Source of the DNA: Rutidosis leptorrhynchoides
Taxonomy: Eukaryota; Streptophyta; Magnoliopsida; Asterales; Asteraceae
Assembly (NCBI RefSeq): GCF_046630445.1
Contig: NC_092333.1
Coordinates: 103,357,501-103,421,500, forward strand
Direction: 5' to 3'
Length of the DNA: 64,000 nucleotides
Position 1 is the stretch's first letter. Every line of letters starts with the position of its first letter. Position numbers and translations under genes: made by a program. The notes beneath the pieces are model-generated. The model searched no databases, was not told where the DNA came from, and saw nothing but the letters and a program-made list of their open reading frames with translations. Positions 54,855 through 64,000 of the stretch are shown here, one piece after another.

Positions 54855-55185
54855 ATGTGAAGTGTCGAAGTGTTAAGACGCCACATTTCACGTGACGAGT
54901 GAAGTGTCGAAGTGTTAAGACACCACTCCGGAATGTTTGACGAGTGAAGCATCGAGGTGTTAAGATGCCACTCGGGGTGAAGCATCGAGGTGTTAAGATG
55001 CCACATACGGGTGAAGCATCGAGGTGTTAAGATGCCACCTAGGAGTGAAGTGTCGAGGTGTTAAGGCACCACTCCGTAAAATAAAGAGTGAAGCATCGAG
55101 GTGTTAAGATGCCACTCGGGGTGAAGTATCGAGGTGTTAAGATGCCACCCGAGGGTTTAGTGAGACGAGGTGTTAAGTACACTAA
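54855..55185. repeat. Array of nine tandem hairpins with covarying stems
   Basis: Units at 54855, 54897, 54942, 54977, 55010, 55042, 55086, 55119 and 55157. Each has the loop CGARGTGTTAA. Inner stems are GTGTC/GACAC, GCATC/GATGC or wobble versions; outer stems are ATGTG/CACAT, GAGTG/CACTC, GGTG/CACC, GGGTG/CACCC or TTAGTG/CACTAA. Changes on one arm are matched on the other. Confidence 0.9.
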
Positions 55186-55848
55186 CGGATGTTATGAACA
55201 CCGATGGCCTTTCGCGAGCGCCATTCCCTTGTACGATTGGTTAACCATGGTTATGTGTTGTAGTTTTAGCATATTAAATTGTGAACTATATGCTTTTGGC
55301 GATGCTAGTTTATTGTGAATTGCGGATATTTAGTATGCATTGTGATTGCATGTTTGTTGAGTTGCTAGCTCGTATGCGGTATTTGTGTAAGTGTTGCAAG
55401 TAAGTAGATTATATATGTATATGTATATGTATAATTATTGCATTCACTAAGCGTTAGCTTACCCTCTCGTTGTTTACCTTTTTACTGGTATTCTGTTATG
55501 AAACTAGCTAGTTGTTAGACTAGCTGCGTAGGAACGCTTGGGCTCGATGGGGTAGCTTTTGGATATGCGGACGTGGATTGGGGATTTGGTAGTCCCCGGG
55601 ATTATACTCTTGGTATCGGGTTGGGTTATAGAGTCCTAATTCGTCTAAATGTAAATTGGGATTGAAACTTGTATTTTGTACGAAAGTCGTAAAACGGCCG
55701 ATGTGGGCCCGGATTGGTAAAACTCGATTTATTGTGGGAAATTCTTAGTTTTACTTATATTGACGTGTTATGTTAATTTGTTTCATTTAAAAGTGTTGAG
55801 AAACGTGTTTTACGAACGAGCATAAAAGGGAAGTGGACAGGCCACTTT

Positions 55849-55881
55849 GGAGCGGCGCGCCCCTATATGGAGCGGCGCTGC
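55849..55881. repeat. GC-rich word pair near the end of LTR D
   Basis: GGAGCGGCGCGCC (55849-55861) and GGAGCGGCGCTGC (55869-55881), again 20 bp apart. They share GGAGCGGCGC with the pair 2.3 kb away at the LTR start. Confidence 0.85.
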
Positions 55882-56666
55882 ATATGCCTGAAACTGGGCT
55901 GTTTGATAAAAAAAAAAAATTTAAGCGTTTTCGGTTGGATAACGGGTTGGGTTGTTACATTTTACCTTCTTAAAATGACTAAAATGCCCCTAGGGTTTTT
56001 CTTGCTTGTCTGCGTATTTAATATCTAGGGTTTATATAATGCAACATAATTAATATACGAATTTAATTAACCCTGACCTAATATTTATTATTATTAGGTC
56101 AACATCTTTTTTAATATAGTATAATATAATTATAATATACTTATGTAATATTAACTAATACAGGTTATTAATTTAAAATATGTAATAGCAAATTGTATAA
56201 AATATTTGTGGCACATTTGTAAAATATAAAACTATAATGTAATTAAACTAATTAAATAATAAAAATTATATAATTAATTAATTATTATTAACCGAAATAA
56301 TAATATTATTTTATTAATTTTCAGATTTATTATTAAATATTAAAATAATACCAATTTTGAAAAATTCTAGAACCTTCTATTTTACCTCCTAAATTAATTA
56401 ATTAATTTAAATACAAGATAAATACAAATTTAAGGGATAAAATCAATTTATTTATGGATAAAATTTATCTAATCAACTATTATTATTTTAAATACTATTC
56501 CTTCTATTTTATATGACTAGATACATTTACTTGTTGCTAAGGTAAATATCTTTTCATTTTTTTAAATATTTCGGCCGAATAAAAAAAAAGATTTTAATTT
56601 GTTTTATAAAAGGAATTGTTATATAACTCAAATTTGTATTTTCTTGGTCACCAAGTTTAATCACCC

Positions 56667-56675
56667 TATAAAAAG
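56667..56675 (+). promoter_or_regulatory. Putative TATA box of LTR E
   Basis: TATAAAAAG in CACCCTATAAAAAGAGCTC, followed by an A/C-rich leader-like sequence (CATTCATAAATTTTGAGAGC). Typical position within a plant LTR; activity of a solo LTR is unknown. Confidence 0.5.
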
Positions 56676-59394
56676 AGCTCAACCCCTCCACAAATTTCAT
56701 TCATAAATTTTGAGAGCTCCTTTTTCTCCCAAAAAGCTTTGTAAGTATTTTTTTTTCTTTTCTATTTCCTTCGGCATTTTTTTATTTATATTCGTATTAT
56801 TTTTTCGGTAATAATAAATAATAATAATACTAATAATAATAAATATAACTGATATTGTATATGTGTCGAAGTATATATGTATATGTATTATATATATTAA
56901 AATTTATAAAGAATATATATATGTGTATATTGATCGGTATATGCATATATGTACAAAAATTAAATAAAATACCTATAAATTATTAAAATTCGTAAAAAAA
57001 AATTTCCCAGGTTCTATTAATGTTATCAAAGTTATCTAAATCGAAAAATTTATTTTTACGATTAGCTATATATTTATTTTAATTGTATCTTTCGGCTGGG
57101 GTTTATATAAACAAAAATCAATGAAAAATAGTAAATGATAATAAAAATTGGAACAAAACTTTTTGTAGCATCCTACTGATGTAAAAAGAATTTTAGAGTC
57201 GAAACCCTAATTTTTTTACTATTTTATATATTTATTATGTATTTAAAACTGAAACATATATATATGTGTGTATAAAATAGATTTAATTGGTATAAAATAT
57301 TATGGTCAGTAGGAATCATGTGGAAACTAATTATAATTGTTAAGGAACATGTAAAAATAATTTTTGGAATATTATTTATAAAATTTCGAATTATATTGCT
57401 AAAAGGGGTAAAATTTGTAATAAATATATAAAATAATAATAAAAATATACATATAATTTTTTCAAGTTTAATAAACTTTAAGAAGTCTGTAAAAATTATA
57501 AACCTAATTTATTGGGGCGAATTAGTATTTATTTGGTAATTTAGATACTATATTATACATGTCATAAATAGATAACAAGATAAATACAAAATAAATATAA
57601 GATTTAGATAGAAAATTTTAATAAAATTTTATGAAGTTATATTAACTATAAAAGGTCTCTAAAAATTATTACCATATTTAATTGATATTTATTTAATTAA
57701 TTATGAATTTGTGATGTATAATGTATATACGATAAATATGTAAATACAATATATATGAATTAAATATAATATATATTATATATGTATAACAATAATGATT
57801 ATATAGTAATATCATAACATAAAAGAAAAGGTATTTGTATATGCAATAATATTTAAACACTTAAATATAAAATAACTATTAGTATGTAATACTAATATAA
57901 TTAATTAAATTAATATTTATATATATATATATATATAATATATAATAAAACAATAATAATTAAATACTTATATTATATATATAACATGGACTAATTGTAT
58001 GTACAAGTAACTTATTAGGTGTTGTATTTATATACACACCCGACTAGTGAATACTATAATCATACCGATGAAAGTATGACTTATGCAAACATCACTGCTA
58101 CTTACGGTCGTAAGTGAATGATGTCTAGGTTGTCATTATGGGATAAGGTTGTGGATCTCGAATGTTATGACATAGTTTCTGATCAAGAGTCCTAACCCCC
58201 GATTACATCTGGTCATTCCGAACTTATTTGATAGCACCGAGGTTTGCGTAAGTTGTACAAGGTCTAAACTTGATTATGGTGGACACGCAAACACTTGTAA
58301 AACAACTCTTAAGTTCACTTAGGATTTTCATTTGTCATATCGACAAATATCTGATTAAGTCAATATATCTCTATGTTGAAGACCTGATCATATACTCTCG
58401 TTCATTTCATTCGTGGAATTATCTTCATCTTTTGCTGTGCTATTTAAGGTGATTTTTATAGTCCCATTTTTACTGTTTTTATATTTTGGGATGAGACACA
58501 TGCTTGCTTTTAAATGTTTTACGATTTAGACATAAGTAACTTGAAAAACTTTATATGCAATTGGATGAGACTTTTTGTTAAACTTGTATTTATACATGTA
58601 TTTATGCTTGTATTTTTACATGCTAAATCCCCACTAGATAATATCTTTAATTGCATGAATTTGAGTTGGAAAACTTAATTATTGATGGTAGCGCTATGGG
58701 AGCAACGTCCCTATCCATTGACAGATGTCAAGGGGGTACATAATAATGAAAGCGTGATACGACAGTACCATGGGGTATTAATTGTTTAGTTCGATATTAT
58801 ACTCATGGCATATACTTTAATTTTTGATATATGATTTATCTCGGATTTTTATAACTAAATCTTGTGGTCTAAAAATCTTGATTATTGATATAAACCTATG
58901 AATTTCACTCAACCTTTGTGTTGACGTTTTTATCATCTTTTGTCTCAGGTTATAATTAGCTTTGTGATGATAGCTACTGTGCTGTTGATGATTTCCTGCT
59001 TTGCTTGCTGCATTGGAGTCCATCATTTTTATTTATCATTTAATATCTAGACATTTTTCATTGGATTAAAGATGTAAAACCTTATAAATTTTCCGCTGCA
59101 ATACAATTAATGCTTTATAAAACGTCTCATATAGAGTCGTTATCGTTTGTACACTTATGTTATGATATTGAAAAGTCACAAATACCTCTGGCCCTATTTG
59201 GGGGTGCGACATCAACATCTGGTTTGCAGAAGTCATTTAGAACGTCGGCTTCCTTTATGTACTCGGACAGATTTTCCAGCTTGTGTCTCCTACTGTAGAA
59301 GCACAACCCAATAGCAGGAACACCCAAGATTGTGCGAATTGCTCTAGGGTGAGTTCATTCCATCGATTACAGAGATGAAACCTCTTTTTTTAAA

Positions 59395-59460
59395 GGCAAG
59401 GCCCCAAAGTGAGGTTGGTGGGGATTGAACCTGGGATAAGGAATGCAGTTAGTCCCAGCT
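59395..59460 (-). repeat. Short SINE-like insert in transposon ORF copy 2
   Basis: On the minus strand: B-box-like GGTTCAATCCC, GGGGCCTTGCC and an A7 tail. About 80 bp, probably a truncated SINE; no clear duplication. Confidence 0.4.
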
Positions 59461-60429
59461 GTGAAAATTTTCAACGGCTTTAAGAAAAGCTTTGCAATTT
59501 ACCATTCTTCCTTCTATGATTTTTTTGGGACTGGTCCATTTCTTGTTGTAAGCAATTCGTGCTTTCACGCTTTTTGGTGGCTTGTAAATCCCTTAGTCTC
59601 TTGATTCTGCATCCTTGGTCCTTGCCATTTTCTATACAATAACACTTCAACTTAATTCAAAGTGTACGTACAAATGACTAAATTATGTAATCAATGTTTT
59701 GAAAATCTAGTTAACATAAACACAAGACTGTTTTGATGTTAACTTTCTTCACATTCTCACCCTCTTATGGTGGAAACGTGTTTGCAACTGTATGAATGCT
59801 TATTCTCATAAAGTTTATACATGACAATGATTTGCAAACTTGGTTATCATCAATACATAGTGTTTTGATGTTAACATTCTTCACATTCTCACACTCTTTT
59901 GGTGATAATGCGTTTGCACTTTAGATTAATAGTGGTTTTCATAATGTTCACATGTGTTAGTGTTTTGCAAGCTTGATTATCATCAATACACGAGTGTTTT
60001 GATGCTATCATTTTCTACGTTATTACTCTTCATTAGTGACAATGTGTTGAACCACGTGAACAATGAACTTATGAAAACCCAATCTAGTGGTATGACGAAC
60101 CCTATAATTCATTGATGCATTGTTAATCATGATTTCAAAGGTTTTAGAAGTTTTCATGAGCACGTTTGATTATTAGCACCAATTTAGAGTTGAATTTTAT
60201 AGTTAGGGTTTCTTCAAACAATGTTTGAAGATTTCATCATCCCGACAGAAATTGGATGAAGGGAATTCATAGATTAATCTTACCGAGAGTGAAGATTAAG
60301 GATGAGTGAAAGCAAAATCTTCAGCGTGCGATTTGAGGTCTTGAGCCATGGAAGAGAATGAGTGAAATTGATTTTGAATAGAATGAGAAATGAAGGCTTA
60401 AAATTAAAATAAAAAGCCATCTGGACCCG

Positions 60430-60510
60430 TGCGGTCGATCTGCGGTTGACCGTGGGTTCGACCGTGGAGGAGGACTGCTCTGCAGTTGAGCATACGGTTG
60501 ACCGTGCTGC
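60430..60510. repeat. GC-rich GGTTGACCG words
   Basis: CGGTCGATC (60432), CGGTTGACCG (60443-60452), GGTTCGACCG (60455-60464) and CGGTTGACCG (60495-60504). Related words occur at 52345-52400 on the other side of transposon ORF copy 2. Confidence 0.7.
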
Positions 60511-60658
60511 TTCTGATGGAGGTTTCTTCAAGTCGAGCGCGTTTTGCCAATTTTCTCGTTCTATAGAATACTTGAGGACAAGTTTTCTTTCCCTAAACAT
60601 TGTATGATCACATCCGACCGATGTTTCATCATCAATGACACATATGTAGGCACGTTTA

Positions 60659-60660
<2 letters not shown>

Positions 60661-60708
<48 letters not shown>

Positions 60709-60776
60709 ACATACTATACACATAAGGCACTTGAGTATATATATATATATACACATACATACATACATACATATAT
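60661..60776. repeat. TA and ACAT microsatellites with local duplication
   Basis: TA run 60661-60693, a second TA run about 60737-60750, ACAT units 60751-60772; the intervening unique block is duplicated. Frames across it are low complexity. Confidence 0.85.
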
Positions 60777-61214
60777 AACATACTATACACATAAGGCACT
60801 TGACCTACATCTAGCATGCAATCTTTTCAAGTAAGCATTCATTTCTAAGCTAATCCATTGAGCAACCTTTATAATCACCTTGAGGATGTGCATTTCAAAT
60901 TTGTGACACATTCATTAATGTACTTAAGACACATTAAGTTTTATATGCACAATCCTCATTCCTTCTTGTCTTATCATTGACTCTCAATAATCCTTAGGTT
61001 ACTCAACCCTTGACTTATCCCCTCCCATTGAATTGCTAGATTTGTTTAGCCTTCTTAAGTTTTCAACTTTCCTAATGTTTGACATTGGACTTAAAGTACC
61101 TTGTTTGTGCCTACTAGAGTTGTGACGAGATTTCGAAACAATTTTTTCCTTAAAACAATTTTTGTCATTTAAAGACCTTTTCAAATAATTGTTTTCATCA
61201 ATTAAAGCTTTGTC

Positions 61215-64000
61215 TGAAATGTCCCGTTCATATTGATTATAAACGTTCCATATTAATTGATTTCGTTGCGAGGTTTTGACCTCTATATGAGACGTTTTTC
61301 AAAGACTGCATTCGAGTTTAGAACAAACCATAACCTTTAAAATATTACGACGATTATCAAATAATGATAATCTAAAATATAGCGTTTTTCACACGAGCAT
61401 TACATAATGGTTTACAATAATATTACACATCAACATAAGTCTTCGAATGCAGTTTTTAAACAATATTATACAAGCATGGACTCCAAATCTTGTCCTTAAT
61501 TTAGTATGCAACAGCGGAAACTCTTAATAATTACCTGAGAATAAACATGCTTAAAACGTCAACAAAATTGTTGGTGAGTTATAGGTTTAACCTACATATT
61601 ATCATATCATAATAATAGACCACAAGATTTCTCATTTTTCATAAATATCATTACACTCGCAAGTGCATAAAAATCATTCATATGTTGAACATCTGGTAAC
61701 CGACGTTAACTTAATGCATAGAATATCCCCAAAACAGAACCTCTCGTCTGTATAATAATCTCGAAGTACTAAACCATCCATAACCTGAATGGGGGTTGTT
61801 AAGCTCAATAGATCTATCTTTAGGATTCGCGTCAATTAGGGGCCATTTCCCTAATTCTTAGGCTACCAGACTTGAAGGGCGATATTCGGTTTAATAATCC
61901 AACCATAGAATGTAGTTTCGCATACTTGTGTCTATTTTGTAAAACATTTATAAAACTGTATGTATTCTCATCCCAAAAATATTAGATTTTAAAAATAGGA
62001 CTATAACTCACTTTCACAGATTTTTACTTCGTCGGGAAGTAAGACTTGGCCACTGGTCGATTCACGAACCTATAACAAATATGTACATTTATATCAAAGT
62101 ATGTTCAAAATATAATTACAACATTTTTAATACATTATGATGTTTTAAGTTTATTAAGTCAGCTGTCCTCGTTAGTAACCTACAACTAGTTGTCCAAAGT
62201 TAGATGTACAGAAATAAATTGATATATATTATCTTGAATCAATCCACGGCCCAGTGTATACACATCTCAGGCTAGATCACAACTCAAAGTATATATATTT
62301 TTGGAATCAACCTCAACCCTGTATAGCTAACTCCAACATTACTGCATATAGAGTGTCTATGGTTGTTCCAAATAATATATATACATGGGTCGATATGATA
62401 TGTCAAAACATTTTCATACGTGTCTATGGTATCCCAAGATTACATAATATATTAGAATACATGTATAATACAATATAAGTTAGCTAGGATATGATTAATA
62501 TAGATTTGTTACCAATTTTTACGTAGCTACAACAAGGAAAATTATCCAATCTTGTTTTACCCATAACTTCTTCGTTTTAAATCCGTTTTAAGTGAATTAA
62601 ATTGCTATGGTTTCATATTGAACTCTATTTTATGAATCTAAACAGAAAAATTATAGGTTTATAGTCAAAAATATAAGTTACAAGTCTTTTTTGTAAGAGG
62701 TAGTCATTTCAGTCGAAAGAATGACGCCTTGATGACCATTTTGAAAAACATACTTCCACTTTGAGTTTAACCATGATTTTTGGATATAGTTTCATGTTCA
62801 TAAGAAAAATCATTTTCCCAGAAGAACAACTTTTAAATCAAAGTTTATCATAGTTTTTAATTAACTAACCCAAAACAGCCCGCGGTGTTACTATGACGGT
62901 GTAAATCCGGTTTTACGGTGTTTTTCGTGTTTTCAGGTTTTAAATCATTAAGTTAGCATATCATATAGATATAGAACATGTGTTTAGTTGATTTTAAAAG
63001 TCAAGTTAGAAGGATTAACTTTTGTTTGCGAACAAGTTTAGAATTAACTAAACTATGTTCTAGTGATTACATGTTCAAATCTTCGAATAAGATAGTTTTA
63101 TATGTATGAATCGAATGATGTTATGAACATCATTACTACCTCAAGTTTAGTAGGTAAACCTAATGGAAGTGACAAGAAATGATCTAGCTTCAAAGGATCT
63201 TGGATGGCTTGAAAGTTCTTGAAGTAGAATCATGACACGAAAACAAGTTCAAGTAAGATTATCACTCGAATTAAGATTATTATAGTTATAGGAATTGAAT
63301 CAAAGTTTGTATATGAGTATTACCTTGATTTAGAATGATATCTTACTGTAAACAATAAGGATTTCTTGAGGTTGGATGATCACTTTACAAGATTGGAAGT
63401 GAGCTAGTAAACTTGGAAGTATTCTTGATTTTATGAAACTAGAACTTGTAGAATTTATGAAGAACACTTAGAACTTGAAGATGGAACTTGAGAGAGATCA
63501 ATTAGATGAAGAAAATTGAAGAATGAAAGTGTTTGTAGGTGTTTTTGGTCGTTGATATATGGATTAGATATAAAGGATATGTAATTTTGTTTTCATGTAA
63601 ATAAGTCATGAATGATTACTCATATTTTTGTAATTTTATGAGATATTTCATGCCAAATGATGGTTCCCACATATGTTAGGTGACTCAAATGGGCTACTAA
63701 GAGCTGATCATTGGAGTATATATACCAATAGTACATACATCTAAAAGCTGTGTATTGTACGAGTACGAATACGGGTGCATACGAGTAGAATTGTTGATGA
63801 AACTGAACGAGGATGTAATTGTAAGCATTTTTGTTAAGTAGAAGTATTTTGATAAGTGTCTTGAAGTCTTTCAAAAGTGTATGAATACATATTAAAACAC
63901 TACATGTATATACATTTTAACTGAGTCGTTAAGTCATCGTTAGTCGTTACTTGTAAGTGTTGTTTTGAAACCTTTAGGTTAACGATCTTGTTAAATGTTG
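61215..64000 (-). repeat. Tekay-type LTR (LTR F), running off the window
   Basis: Begins TGAAATGTCCCGTTCATATTGATTATAAACG (shown in two parts: TGAAATGTCCCG, TTGATTATAAACG), the same terminus type as 10863 and 18915. It shares GTTGGTGAGTTATAGG, AATAGACCACAAGATTTCTC and GAGAATAAACATGC blocks. The minus-strand start of this LTR would lie beyond 64000. Around 62878-62935 a GC-richer CCCGCGGTGTTACTATGACG segment sits where other LTRs have their GC words. No coding sequence. Confidence 0.6.

Larger units (their letters stand above)
53218..55959 (+). repeat. Solo LTR D (Ty3/gypsy), nested in LTR E
   Basis: 2,742 bp, begins TGTAAGACCCAAATATT and ends GGGTTGGGTTGTTACA; TTTTA is duplicated at 53213-53217 and 55960-55964. 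LTR E sequence is continuous across it. It carries a GC-word pair near each end (53516-53548, 55849-55881) and the nine-hairpin array (54855-55185). Small frames in it are translated repeats. Confidence 0.88.
53198..59211 (+). repeat. Solo LTR E (Ty3/gypsy), interrupted by LTR D
   Basis: TCAAC is duplicated at 53193-53197 and 59212-59216. It starts TATAACAACCGTCAC (TG changed to TA) and ends GGGGGTGCGACA. Without the inserted LTR D it is about 3.27 kb. TATAAAAAG at 56667-56675 is its likely promoter. The rest is AT-rich and non-coding. Confidence 0.82.
52542..59628 (-). pseudogene. Plant transposon-protein ORF (PF20167-like), copy 2, split by nested solo LTRs
   Basis: The N-terminus is at 59628 (MARTKDAESRD, stop, GIYKPPKSVKARIAYNKKW…), broken by a stop, a SINE-like insert (59395-59460) and a frameshift. 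It continues at 59340-59217 (TILGVPAIGLCFYSRRHKLENLSEYIKEADVLNDFC). It resumes after the solo LTRs at 53192 (TEILAHGLMGMDLLPRFNIRNK) and ends in the 52542-53096 frame (GIEFDQTINIAFLIASRMNKVL…GLPYGLHLSLLFAYL, then an acidic and coiled-coil tail). It is homologous to copy 1 (compare NVAYLMASRM…YGLHLTKLFAHV). Confidence 0.65.
59629..61214. other. Upstream region of transposon ORF copy 2, non-coding
   Basis: Repeated GATGTTAACTTTCTTCACATT-type segments (59740-60010; quoted here near the length limit), GC-rich words at 60430-60510, TA and ACAT microsatellites (60661-60776). A duplicated ATATATAACATACTATACAC/ATAAGGCACTTGA segment lies at 60703 and 60773. A minus-strand stretch (61184-60999) encodes a short polar peptide like the hinge of copia gag, too weak to call. 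Confidence 0.45.

Overview
This is a gene-poor, AT-rich stretch of a plant nuclear genome. The LTR types point to Asteraceae: the inferred LTR start of the 10.9-23.3 kb element, Athila LTRs beginning TGATAATGCT, and Tekay-like LTRs next to an initiator-Met primer site. The family is an inference from recalled repeats, not a search. Two likely host genes survive: an R2R3-MYB transcription factor (24009-26474, +) and a ribosome-inactivating-protein-like ORF (42340-42990, -). A decayed GRF zinc-finger gene lies at 37360-37662. Nearly everything else is transposons inside transposons.

Layout. 1-5724 (-): 5' part of an Athila element with an open gag-protease frame running off the left edge, tRNA-Asp primer site and 1,984-bp LTR. 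5725-8250 (+): end of a long Tekay-type LTR into which Athila apparently inserted. 8251-10034 (-): another truncated LTR. 10035-10862 and 23283-23549: the two halves of a LINE 3' end, split by a 12.4-kb non-autonomous element (10863-23277, -) with 4.3-kb LTRs, no pol and a GAATC target duplication. 23550-26796: the MYB gene and flanks. 26797-27019: a SINE with a 16-bp duplication. 27464-36220 (+): a very young complete LTR element (LTRs 2,372 bp each, ATGCC duplication) with intact gag but ruined pol.

36226-42135: mixed repeats: snRNA-promoter-like modules, GRF pseudogene, MITE, minisatellite, hAT MITE with perfect 8-bp duplication, a MULE transposase fragment joined in frame to a copia gag ORF, and a copia leader full of small hairpins. 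42340-44600 (-): RIP-like gene. 45568-52254 (-): a plant transposon-protein ORF (PF20167-like) split by a Tat-lineage element (46005-51900, +) with double RNase H, integrase and an antisense ORF. 52542-59628 (-): a second such ORF split by a solo LTR (53198-59211), itself split by another solo LTR (53218-55959). 61215-64000 (-): another Tekay-type LTR leaving the window.

The most unusual signal is structural, not coding. Several LTRs carry dense DNA/RNA dyads. The best is nine consecutive hairpins at 54855-55185 with a conserved loop and compensating stem changes. A second pattern is CpG-rich palindromic words that differ between elements but recur in pairs, about 20 or 31 bp apart, within one element. 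A copia leader (41033-41354) shows a similar constant-loop, variable-stem design.
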